Assembly: GCF_001657485.1 (NCBI RefSeq)
Contig: NZ_LXFU01000042.1
Location: 47,656-111,655 of the forward strand
DNA length: 64,000 nt
Source: Rhizobium sp. WYCCWR10014
GTDB taxonomy: Bacteria > Pseudomonadota > Alphaproteobacteria > Rhizobiales > Rhizobiaceae
Direction of reading: 5' to 3'
The notes beneath the pieces were generated by a model. The model was not told where the DNA came from. It made no database searches and worked only from the letters and a program-made list of their open reading frames with translations. Position numbers and translations under genes: made by a program. Shown piece after piece: positions 17,209 through 27,600 of this stretch. The stretch's first letter is position 1; each line of letters begins with the position of its first letter.

Positions 17209-18921
17209 TCAGTCGCGAGTTCGACGTCTGACCGCGAGTAGGTGGATCAAGGCCTCCACAAGAGCAGCCAGCGCTAACGGCAAACTGAGTGTCATTCCTC
17301 TCAGGGGGGGCGTGTCTCCAAACTGGCCGTTTAGCCATTCGGCGAAGGGGAAAGGCAAGGCTCGATATGAATCGTAGCCAGCCAAGAACGAGCCAAAAAT
17401 TGCGGCGGCTGTCCCAGAAACGAGGCGAAGTGCGAGGTTGATCGACCCATCAGCGCTTCGTGTTAGAGATCGCAGTGCGCAATAGTTGATCACGATTGCG
17501 AAAATTGTGCCCCAGTTTAGGAAACCGCTATGCACTTTGTCGGCTAGGTCCTTCAAAGTGGTCACCGTGTCGCTGGATAGTGTATCCAGATCAAGAGGTT
17601 GACCGCCGAATCCCATAAACCAACTCATACCCAGATAAGACACGGGCTCCAAGTTTATTCGAGGTATAGCGGTAACCAAGCAACTCACGGCCGAAAGCAG
17701 GAATAGGCGGGACTTAGTCACCGAAACGATGCTGTCCTTAAAACCCAATACAATCATGCCGATTATGCTGGCGTTGAATGCAGCCGATAACGCTTGGACC
17801 GCGAAATGATTGGGTGCTCCTCCCAATAGGAGCGGAGTTCCGAAGTTAATCGGCAGTAGAAACAGCAGCAGAATGGACATTGCGAAGAACGCAATTTTTG
17901 GCGTCACCACGAGTTCTGGCGTACTAAGTATCGTCAGCCGTTCCCGTTGAGGGATGTGTGAGAACGAAGCTGAGTAAAGCGCGTGACGAAAGGCGCTGCC
18001 TGATGTTTTGACCACATTCTCGTTCGACGCGAAGGCTTGCGTAAATTCTTCGAGACCTCCGGTCCAAGCCGCAGCAGTGACATCCGCTCGGATTTCGATC
18101 AGCGAAGTAACGAAGGAAATCTGTCGGCGGAAAGCGAGCCATCCGAGCGGCAAGAGCACAAGCACCATAGCCGCTCCGGCAAGAATAATCAGGAGCCGAA
18201 GCAAAATTGCGGTTATGCCATCTCCGTTGGCAAGCAACGGAAAAATTTCTTCTGTAACAATGTAGATCAACATTATCAATGCGAAGAGGCCTGTGATCAA
18301 CATTATTGCTGATAGCGCTGTTACCAGTGCCTGGAGGACCTTCAGAGTCCTTGGATCGTGATGGACGATGTGGGCCATTTCGTGAGCAAGGATCGCTTTG
18401 GCAATAGGTTCTCCAGTGGTTGCCGCCCGCCACAGGCCCGCACTTATCTGGATTTCCGGCTGACGATTCCGGCTGAAAGCGTAAGCGGCCACGTCAAGTG
18501 CTGGGAACCACCGAACATGAGGTGCTTGCTTATCGCTACCGAGCCCAGCCCAGATTGTGCCGACCATTTCTCGGAGCCTTTCGCCTTGTACGCCGGAGAG
18601 CTCTCGCAATTTCAGTGCACTATCCGACGAATGTCTTTCCTTCCAAAGGATTGCTACGGCGCCGATAAGGAGTGTGGTCATACATGCAACAACGAGTGAC
18701 GCATACTGATTCGAGGTTAGCCATTGGGATAGAAAGCTGTCTGGTGCCTCGCTCGCCAACATCGTTGCACCAACGAGTAAGAGCATCGCCGGAAACAAGA
18801 TGGTGAGTACCGGCACCAGCACCGCGATCAGAACGAAAAGATGCACGACGATTTCAGTTGATGTTGCGCTGGTGAGCGCGGATTCCTTTTGCGGCCAACC
18901 TTGATCCTCAGGCTTGGGCAA
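17209..18921 (-). CDS. M48-family membrane metallopeptidase
   Basis: About 570 aa. Zinc-protease motif HEMAH (His180, Glu181, His184 from the TTG start) in the context AKAILAHEMAHIVHHDP, typical of the M48 (HtpX/Ste24-like) family. Two N-terminal hydrophobic segments, two after the motif, and several more in the C-terminal half, so it is a multi-pass inner-membrane protein about twice the size of HtpX. Start choice: TTG 18921 has GAGG 6 bases upstream and overlaps the preceding frame by only 14 bases; ATG 18966 (585 aa) lacks a ribosome site and would overlap by 59; the frame stays open to 19155. Coupled to the small gene upstream. Codon use is AT-richer than that of the flanking genes, which suggests transfer. 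Confidence 0.8.
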   Translation of the reverse strand: MPKPEDQGWPQKESALTSATSTEIVVHLFVLIAVLVPVLTILFPAMLLLVGATMLASEAPDSFLSQWLTSNQYASLVVACMTTLLIGAVAILWKERHSSDSALKLRELSGVQGERLREMVGTIWAGLGSDKQAPHVRWFPALDVAAYAFSRNRQPEIQISAGLWRAATTGEPIAKAILAHEMAHIVHHDPRTLKVLQALVTALSAIMLITGLFALIMLIYIVTEEIFPLLANGDGITAILLRLLIILAGAAMVLVLLPLGWLAFRRQISFVTSLIEIRADVTAAAWTGGLEEFTQAFASNENVVKTSGSAFRHALYSASFSHIPQRERLTILSTPELVVTPKIAFFAMSILLLFLLPINFGTPLLLGGAPNHFAVQALSAAFNASIIGMIVLGFKDSIVSVTKSRLFLLSAVSCLVTAIPRINLEPVSYLGMSWFMGFGGQPLDLDTLSSDTVTTLKDLADKVHSGFLNWGTIFAIVINYCALRSLTRSADGSINLALRLVSGTAAAIFGSFLAGYDSYRALPFPFAEWLNGQFGDTPPLRGMTLSLPLALAALVEALIHLLAVRRRTRD

Positions 18922-19385
18922 GACTCGCCTCGAGCTTGCCTGGAGAGGTTGCAGCGATAAGTGCATCAATATCGGCCGGTTTGAGTTTTCGATCGGTGCC
19001 AACTCGGCGGATTTTTTCAGCAAGCGTGGCTGACAGCGCGGCTTTGTCCTCTGCTCGGGCTTCTCCAAAAAAACCAGGCCCTGAGCTGTTCCAGAGTGGC
19101 GTTGGCCGCCGCCTTGCCGGCTTTTTCGGCGAACTCTTTTTGGTAGGCGCTCCAAAACTGACGGGCAGCTTCGATCAAAACCGGAATCAAAATTGCACCC
19201 ACGATTTCCATTCCAAGGGCGCCACCACGTTGCTCTGAGAGACGTGCTTTCTCGACCACACTATCCAATTCGCCAGGCCCGGCGTCGGCGACCATTGCCT
19301 CGAGATTTAGAGCATCGATTTCGTTGTCACTAGCCCGCAAAACGCCGGCTGCAAGCCACACGGCAACATCGTCTGAATCGGTCAT
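18908..19385 (-). pseudogene. Small helical protein, frameshifted at a 7-base homopolymer
   Basis: As read, ATG 19385 gives 122 aa ending at 19017. The run of seven A (19067-19073; T on the coding strand) breaks the frame. Dropping one base restores a 158-aa product that continues ...AWFFGEARAEDKAA... to a TGA at 18908-18910, directly against the M48 start. The restored tail (KIRRVGTDRKLKPADIDALIAA) reads as genuine coding sequence. One hydrophobic segment lies near residues 58-72; the rest is predicted helical. I do not recognise the family. Its position suggests a partner or regulator of the peptidase. The break could be an assembly error, a real mutation, or a slippery site used for phase variation or programmed frameshifting. 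Confidence 0.6.
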
Positions 19386-19702
19386 GGTCTACCCCTGCGC
19401 AGCGTTTTGAAGTCGAGAGCCAAGTTGGTGGGAAGTTGAGCAAGAACACGATCCAACCGTCGAACATATTTGCAGTTCATTGAATCATAGTCAAGGATAA
19501 TCGACTTCAGGTTGCAATGTGGGCGGCGGTAGGCGATAGATAGTGAGTTAGAATCCTGCTATTGTCACATGCGATAGAGGGAACGTGACAGTAGCGGTGA
19601 ACAATCAAATCTCAAATGGACGGAGTGATCGAAAAAGTCGCTTTCGTTTGCAAGTATCGCGTGTTATTATGCGATGAACATTGCTAAAGCGGGAGTATCG
19701 AA
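19386..19702. other. AT-rich intergenic, divergent promoters
   Basis: About 320 AT-rich bases between the minus-strand small gene and the plus-strand secreted protein. It must carry both promoters. No gene or clear operator seen. Confidence 0.35.
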
Positions 19703-20020
19703 ATGCTTCGATACATCATTGTCGTATTTGCTGCGCTTATGGCTGTTATGGCCACTAACGCCATTGCTGTTGAAGCTGAATTGGCGAATGACACCAATAC
19801 TGTAAACCGGAATCAAACCGCTTGGGTTTCAGCGTTCGTTGATAGCAAACGCTCGCAGCTCCCGTCGCATTTATTGCAGCGAGTGGATGATAGCTGCAAG
19901 TACGGATACGGATCTTGTGGGCAATGGAGCCCCTCAGACAACGACTATTGTAGTCCAGGTTATCGCCCATGCTTCGAAGAAGGCTACTCATGGTGCAAAT
20001 CTTTTCCGGAGTGTAATTAA
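19703..20020 (+). CDS. Small secreted cysteine-rich protein, unknown
   Basis: 105 aa. Residues 1-22 form a typical Sec signal peptide (MLRYIIVVFAALMAVMATNA, cleavage after an Ala). The mature part of about 80 residues has six cysteines, all in the last 45 residues, arranged as C-x6-C-x11-C-x6-C-x8-C-x5-C, with many Tyr/Gly and no membrane segment. Six paired cysteines suggest a disulfide-stabilised periplasmic or secreted domain. A GGGAG site 8 bases before the ATG supports the start. Low GC and island position point to transfer. I do not recognise the family; a secreted toxin, inhibitor or host-interaction protein are all possible. Confidence 0.65.
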   Translation: MLRYIIVVFAALMAVMATNAIAVEAELANDTNTVNRNQTAWVSAFVDSKRSQLPSHLLQRVDDSCKYGYGSCGQWSPSDNDYCSPGYRPCFEEGYSWCKSFPECN

Positions 20021-20047
20021 TTTCGTGTCGCGTGGATATTGCGCGAT

Positions 20048-20237
20048 GTCTATTGTTGCGACGTTGACCTGCCGCACCAATTCACCTGCACATGCGGGTG
20101 CCATGGCCGCGCGAACCCTTCCTTGAGTAGGATCTTGCCGACTTCTCTGCCATCGGAAAGATAAACATTCACGAGCGGCCGGTTTTCTGGTGTTGCGTCT
20201 CTGCCCTCGGCAACGATCTTGATGGTTCTGCCGGTGA
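20048..20237 (-). pseudogene. 3' fragment of a staphylococcal-nuclease-like (thermonuclease) gene
   Basis: Translating this strand from about 20237 to the TAG at 20050-20048 gives a 62-residue tail with the pattern VNVYLSDGREVGKILLKEGF, then ARPW and a final WCG. This fits the C-terminal part of SNase-fold proteins. The N-terminal half is missing, replaced by the IS630 remnant just upstream. No start codon remains, so it is not functional. Recognition is by motif only. Confidence 0.5.
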
Positions 20238-20462
20238 CTAGTGCACTGACTCATACAGACGGTACGGGCAGTTCGTCGAGCATTGCGAAATGTCGTTTGC
20301 GGATTTTGTCCAGACGAAGGGTCTGGGTTTTGCATTCTGGCGCTTGATATAATCGCGGATTGTTTTCTGCAGATCGGGCACGGATTTGAACACCCCCCTT
20401 CGCAGTGCTCTTCTGGTGAGCGGTACGCGCCATTCTTCGAGAGCTTCCACGATCGGAGGCAT
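20238..20462 (-). mobile_element. IS630-family transposase, C-terminal remnant
   Basis: This frame contains RRGVFKSVPDL followed by DYIKRQNAKPRPFVWTKSAN, the C-terminal region typical of IS630-family transposases. Only about 60 codons remain; the DDE core and both inverted repeats are gone. It sits between the truncated alpha/beta hydrolase and the nuclease fragment and explains how both lost an end. Confidence 0.7.
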
Positions 20463-21535
20463 GTTGGCAACTCCCTAACGGCTTGTCGCTGGCGGAGGTC
20501 TTCCTGGCTCGATGCCAACAGGAACTCCGAATGGGTCAGAGGGCTTCCAAACGTAACTAGGTCGCTTATCAGCCATCGCGCGTCCTGCTCAACGGCATCT
20601 GCTGAGATCGATCGGCGTAGGTCTGCTTGTGCTACCCTGAAAGCTGATCTCTTCTCCTGTATATCTGACCCGCCGAGGCGGAGTGCCCGAGCCGCAGCTT
20701 CGACTGCTGAAAGTTTTCCGGAGGTGTCACTCCCTTCCACGTAAGTGCGCGCTTGTTCCCTTTCAGCCCAATAATAGTTGAGGAGGTCGTAGGCGAGAAT
20801 TGATCCGAGGCTGTGTCCCACGACGATGACACGGTCATATTTGTCGTCGCCCTGGCGTTTGTGTAGCGCGCGCAGAAGAGCGAGGCCACGCTCGCGGACC
20901 GCCGCTCTTGCCGCGATATTGTCCGGGTCGGCTCTGGTGTATTTCACGACACGACCGAAGGTTGTGGTCCCGAGTTGCTGTGCTCCAAGCCCCAGAATTC
21001 CCGCGATCCCGATTGCCAGGCTTTGTGAGAACCAGGACGGAAACCATGCTTTCCAGCAGGCTTCCGGGATGAAACTGAGCATGAACAGTGCGAAAGCAAA
21101 AAACGAAAGAAAGCAAAGAACGAGCCATGCCGGGCGGACGGGAGCCGGCACTTTGCTCCAGGGCCTGAAAAGCAGGTAACGAATCCATCCAACGAGTTGG
21201 CCGACGGTGGAACCGGCAGTTAGATCCGCCCAATACAATTCGTAAAAGTCGGTTCGCACGCCGTTCGCGAACGCGCCGCCCTTCTTCGATTTCCGAGTTG
21301 TGAGCCGCCGCAACTCCAGCGAACCGGTTCTGGGGTCGGGTTTGCTCCAAATCTCCGCAGTCTGGACCCGCCCGTCCTCGTCGATCGACGTCGATAAAGA
21401 AGTGACAAAGCCTTTTATTGTGTCCATCGGGATCTGTTCGCCCATCCCATGGACAAGAATGACAGCCTGTCGCGCCGCGGCCCGGCTTTTTGCTTTTGGC
21501 CACGCTACAGGATCGACCGACTTCGCTTCTAGCAT
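20463..21535 (-). pseudogene. Alpha/beta hydrolase with membrane segments, 3' end lost to IS630
   Basis: Starts at ATG 21535 with a strong gaggaggg site. The first ~355 residues read as an alpha/beta hydrolase: ILVHGMGEQ oxyanion loop near residue 27, two hydrophobic segments at about 135-185, and the nucleophile elbow GHSLGS around residue 240. Identity stops at about 20462, where the frame runs into IS630 debris; the formal frame continues to 19988 but the last ~160 residues are out-of-frame transposase and nuclease fragments. The acid/His end of the catalytic triad is probably missing. A lipase/esterase role is likely for the ancestor; the present product is probably dead. Confidence 0.7.
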
Positions 21536-21632
21536 TTTCCCTCCTCAACTACGCTACCGGCTTTTCAGCGAGTGCTGCGCTCGATCTCCCAGTGACTATT
21601 GCAAGCTGTGAAGAGCAATGATGCTAGCCGCA

Positions 21633-24600
21633 TCAGAATTCGAGTGGCTTGGAAACGCCGACGATGATCATCGTCGCCTCGGCGAGCTCGGAATCCTCAG
21701 TGTCGAGGTCGAAAGGAGCGATATCCTTTTCGGCCAGCGAGGCTGCGGCGTTTCTTGCGCGCAGGATCTCCTCCATGACTGCGAAGCGGTTCTGCGAGGT
21801 CGGCTCGGTCTCTGGTCCGAACGCCGGGGCTTCCACCGTCGCAAATACCGTCAACAGACGCAAACGGCCTGCCTTCGGCCACCCATCGGTCGGAAAACTG
21901 AAATATGATCCGGTCTGATCGGTCGCGCGTACCGGCGATGCGAATACCGGCATTTCCGAACGGCGACCCTCGGCATCGGTGATCCACTTGGTTACAACCG
22001 CCACCAGCCTGTGGCGCGGTTCGGATCGTTCGCTTCCAGATTTGTCGGGCACGAGTGGCCAGATTTGCACCGCCGAGTGGCTTGATCCGACCGCAGCCGT
22101 GAAGCCCGCGCCACCCGTGAACAGCTTGATGCCCATGGCCTCGATCTTTGAGCGGAAAGGCGAGGTGGATCCGACCGCTTGGCAGCGAAAGCGCGAAGTG
22201 TCGCTGAAAAACTGCGTCCAGAAGCTTTCCGAAAAAGGACTTGCGGCGAACGGTTTGAGACTGGCCCTCGATGCGAGATCTTGGGTCGTGCCGGGAAAGT
22301 CAAAGCGCAGGCTGCCGTTACCCGCTGGCGCCTTGAAACGGGCAAGCATCCCACCTTCCCATAAAGACGTCATCGACGCCCGAGCCGAGACGACGACATC
22401 GTAGGTGTCTGGCGCAGCTCCTACATCCAGTGTCTGGGCTGGAGCCGTCGGGGAAACGTCGAGCTGAATTTCAACTTCACCGTCCTGCTGCGCTGCAAGC
22501 GACATTGGTGGGAGATGGTTGATGCGCCATCCCCACGGATTCTGGTCAAGCAGCGGTTCCGAGATTGCAAGTCGCACATCAATTGTGTCCCCAATCCTCC
22601 GTAACTCCACCACCATCCGACGTGGGTTCTCACCGGACGGGGCGGCGTCTTCGAGCCGCATGAAGACCGGAACCCCATCCTGCAGCGCGGGTGGCTTCCA
22701 GTTCACCCTTACGCCCTGGAAGCCAGCCAACTGACCGGCAAAAGGCGCGGTGGGCCGTTCGGCCGGCGGATAGAACCGCCACTGCAGCAGTCTGCGCGGC
22801 GCATTCGCTGTTCCCTTTGGAATAGCGCTTTGCCACAAGGCGTACCCCCGCAGCAATTCTGCAGGCAGGTCGACAAGCTCCGGATCGAGAATTCTGCGGT
22901 GGGCGAGTTGGAACATTGGCCGCAGGGCAAGCAGATCTCCCGTTTTCTCGTTTGCGGTCGGCTCCAATATAAAACTCGTACGCCTGAAGTCGGTGATCGC
23001 GCCTTCGCTTTGCGTCCAGCCAAGCGGGCCGGAAACTGCGAGAGTGACTGCATGAAACTGCGAGGCCGCACCGGTCAAGATCGGATCCGGCCCCCAGCTC
23101 TGCCAGAACTTCGGATACTGTTTGGCCGATTTGAATGCTATGTCGTCGCCGAACAGGATACTGAGCTGGTCCTGCGTCCACGATGGGCCTTGGTTGTCCT
23201 CGAACATGGTTGGAAGCGGGTGGCGTGTCAAAATGCTGACGACTTGCAGCGCGTCGGCAAAATTGCCGCGCGAATACCATGGCTCGCTGAACATCAAAAG
23301 GACCGGGGCGGCAGCCGACGCCTCGCGTAGCTGCTCTGCCAGCGGCAGCCAGATCTCGAAGGCAGGCCGGCGTTGTTCAGGTGGGCGCCCGGGCCCGGTG
23401 CCTTCCGCGGCCAATGCACCCTGGACGATGACATGCGCCCAACGGCCCTGCCGTTTTTCTTCGGTGTCCGAAGCGAAACCGCTCAGCGTATGGCGATCGA
23501 AGCCAAGCTCGCCTGGATAGCGACCGTGGAACTCTGCCGAAAACCGCCAGAGCATGGGTGAGCCATGATAGCCGAGGTCGCGCTGGGTCAACGGCATTGC
23601 TGGCGCCTGGTCAAGACGATCCGCTCTGCGGATTCGCTGCGGCAAAAGCGGGATTGGCTCGCCATACTCGGCATCCTTATCGCTCCGACCGTAAAAGAGG
23701 CGCGTAGACCATTTGCCGAACGCCTCCAGCGTGGCGGTGTCCTGCAGCCGAGGGGCGCTCGCGCCGATCCGGCCGCGCCAGCTCCATTGCTGGTCATACA
23801 CCGTCACTGATGCGAAAAGTCGCAGGATCCTGGCGACCCTTCGATCGCCGGGTGGTGCAAGCATCGGACGGGCCTCGACGCGCTGCAATTGGCCGCTGCC
23901 GTCAACGATCGGATGGCCCCAGTCTTGAAACGTGTCGCCCGGACGAGCGGTAAGGCGATTTCTCCACTCCCCCGCAGGGATAACCCTGTCGACCAGGGCC
24001 GCATTCGCGGATGCCTCAACCCTCAATCGCAGGGGCGGGCCCAGGATAAATCCGTCCACTCGGCGTCTCCCGCGCGCAAGCGATGATGCAAACCGCGCCT
24101 TCGGCCCATCGAAATCCTCCGCGCGGATTGCAGCGTAGGCTCGGACCTCAGCGACATGGCCGGATGCGAGTGTGACGATGACGTCGCGGCCGCTAACCCC
24201 GAGATCCGCGACTGGCCTGTCGATATCAAAGGTCACGCTCTTCGCGTGAACAATACGAAGCCTAAACCCTGGTTTTTGATCGCCGGCGGGATCGTCCTCT
24301 CCGTAGTCGGGAAGTCTGATCTCATGCAGCGTCGCGCCCGTGCGTGCCCTCGGGAAGAGGGGGACTACCTCGACGAAGAGGGAAACGACGCGAGGATGGT
24401 CGACCGCGGCCGTCGTCCCATCGCTCCTTTTCTGCTGGCTGGCTTTGAAGGCAGCGTCGATGCGCCTGTTGAGGGTCGTATCGACCAGCGGCTTATCGCT
24501 AAGGAGATGACGAACCCAGGTGGAGAAGGTTGCAGCCGGTGGCCTGATATCGAGGCTTGCTTCGCCCGACCTGCTATCGAGAGCTATGATTTCAGGTTGC

Positions 24601-27600
24601 TGGCCCGCAGTTTCCGGACACACCTGTCGGTAGGGTCCGGCCCAGACGCGCGGCGGCACAGTTCGAACCGGCCCCTTCTGTGCCGTCATGGCGAGATAAA
24701 TGTCCCCCGGATCCGTGTTTATCGAGATGCTGGCAACGGTGCCGATTGGTTCAAATGCGTGCACCAGGTCTGGCTCGAGGACCGCCAGCTTCTCGGATGT
24801 GCCAGCTTCCATCATCAGATCAGCGCTGAGAACAGCTGCCGACTGCGTCAGCCTGACCAGGAGCCGGAGGTGCCATTCTCCGGCATCAGCGTCGTCGTAG
24901 GTATCGCGACGCTCCCTTGGAAGCCGAACCAGGAAATCCCCATCCTTTGTCTCGAGAGCTGGACTGGAATCTGGGCAAATCCTGATATTGATATAGCTGC
25001 CGGATGCACCCAGCCGGCCTCGGCGAAGCGAGACGACTGCCTCGCCATCGTCAGCAATCCTCAATCCGTAAACCCTGATCTCCAATGGCGTGGCGGAAGA
25101 AAAGGGCAGCAGACCCGAACCGTCCTGATCGGACAAATAGTGGGTGGCCGTCTGCGCCTCCAAAATATCGATGGGTGGCGGAAGATCGGGAAGCTCTGCG
25201 GCAAGGGGAAGGCAATCTTCAGGTCGACGACCGGCGGGCGATTTGCCCCATCTTGGTGCCGAGACCGGCGTTCGGCAAAGATAACGGAAAGCCTCACCAA
25301 AGCCGTCCTTTTCATCGACCGCTGGCCGGCGAAGCGTCGCCGGATCGCCATTATACCAGAGGTCGGGCGGAAGGGCGCCACCCTGGGAAACGAGAAAGCT
25401 TCTGAAGCGATATTTCCAACCGAAGCGCATTTGTGGAACGCGGCGGCCCCAGTCCTCCTCGGCTTTCGCGCTTGAGAACGGCATGATCCGATAGAGGTGC
25501 TCTTCCCGCTGATCGAGCTGGTCTATCTCGGAGCTCAAAGGCGCGACGAGAGGGCGGGCGTTATAGGAGAAACTGCGGATATCGGCCCCATCGGGAACAC
25601 TCGGTCGCGATCCGATGCAAAGTTCCTGGTCGATGTCGCCGCCGGCATATTCCAGGCGCGCGGCGTTCAGCGTGAACGTGTTTGCGTATTTCACTTCTGA
25701 GGCCGTGTCGGGCGCGAACGCTCGGCCGTCGGCCTCGACCAGAACTGCGACGCCGGTGGTTTCACCAATGAGGTCGTTGAGGGGGATTGCATCGCCCAAA
25801 TCGTAGGGTACGACAATCGGATGAGCGTCGGGAAGCGGAAGATTGACGGCTTCGTCGCTGTCGAGCGGCACGATTGCGGTCGACTCTCGCGCATACTCGT
25901 CACCATAGGTGCTGTTGAAGCGATCAACGAGTACGGTCTTCAGATGCGTGATACGGACATCGTCTCCTGGCAGGCTCGGAAACGGCAACAGAGGCCAGCA
26001 TTCGGCTGGGTTCATGCGGGCGTCCAGGAAGGAGCGGTAGGCTTCGCCGACCGAGACCAGCATTCTCTTGCGCAATGAGGTGTTTGGGCTCGGCGATAGA
26101 CCTGCGCCGCTCGCAAGCTTTCCCGCCAAGGTCGGTGGGCCAAGGATCAACCATCCCTGCGGGTCGAGCTTGGAAAGGCGTTCAGCGAAAGTGCTGGTGA
26201 AGAATGGCTCGCGGCCGGCGGCCTCGATTGCAGCCGACCTGCCAAGGAGGTCAGACAATCCAGGAGGTCCAAACCGAACAGAAAGAGGCTGGCGAGCTGT
26301 GAGCTCGAGCAAGGGCGGCCCGCTACCAAGGACAGACACATCGGGTGTCACTCCATTCAGTGTCAGCTTCAGCGGATCGTGATTATCGGTGAGCTCGATC
26401 ATTCCGGTGATACGCAAAGCGCCCGCAGCATCCGGAGAAACCAAATTACCAAACGGACCGGCGATCGATGACCACTGTGCTCCGGCGCCCGTCATGGTCA
26501 GAATCAGGTTCGCTTCCTGTCCAGCCGCCGCGCTGGCTGGATCGGCACGCAGGGTCAAAACAAGAAGTTCACCGGGTGCAATCGCTACAGGCGTGATAAG
26601 AAAATTGAGGTGAAAAGGCTGCGGCGCAGTCGAACCGCCGGCGAAAGGCGGGATCAGGCTTATCCAGCTTGGCGTCGAAGCACTGGCAGAAATCGCCTGG
26701 GCAAGACGCATCTTGTCGTTTGGTTGCAGGACGTATCCGGTTCCTGCCGGCCCTGCCAGTGCATCCTTCCATTGGTGAAGAAGGAAGGCGGCTGTGATGT
26801 CTTGACGACCGAGCAATGCGCTGCGGGCGGCAAGCTGGACGGCTGACGGTTTTGCGACAGCGCCGGTCTTTTCCTCAGCCCGGAGAAACGCATCGAAAAG
26901 CATTTCCCATCCGGCAGCATCGAACCTCTCCTCATAGGGCGCAAGTGCGGTCAAGATCGCGTCGCGCGCTTCGCTCGAAAGGGATGGTTGGCCGGTCGTG
27001 TCCGCAACCATCATGGACGTGAGCAATCGGACAGCCGGTATGGTGCCACCGGTGGTCACCACCGTACCGGTGCCGGATGCGTCACGGGCACAGGCGGTGA
27101 GCGCCCGATCAAGGAAATCCTCCCAGTCACGCTGATCGCCGGGGCCGGGATTGGCAGGATTCGGGCGGTGGACTGCGGCGAGTACCGCAGCATCCGTAAG
27201 GCGGGATGGTAGGTCGAAAGCCTCGGAAACACGACGCATGAAAGTTGCCGGCCAGTCCCGATCGAAACGCGCCGTCTGGCCGGACGCGCCCGTGAGGGCG
27301 ACTTGCAGCGTGCCTGCGTTGACGTAGCTAACCGCTGGGGCCGTATGCTTGAGGCTCGGCAGGATTATCGCCCTGACGACCGGAAGTCCGGTAGCCGATG
27401 TGTAGGTGACGAGCAAGGCTTCGCGGTTGGTCGGGTCAAGGCCTACTGCTTCGGGGAAGCGGACCCTTTCCCAACTCTGCGGAATAAACTCCGTGCCGTT
27501 GCATCGAAAAGCCGGTGCAAAGCCTACCCTGCCTGCGAAGCATTCGAGAACATCGGCGTGGTTCGGACGCAAAAGCGACGCCAGGCTCATCCTGCGCGCC

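Noticed and set aside
24156..25475. 439-codon open frame on + opposite the 2141-aa gene
   Set aside because: It lies wholly antisense to a longer, better-composed frame, lacks a ribosome site and has no recognisable domain. Long antisense frames are expected in GC-rich coding DNA.
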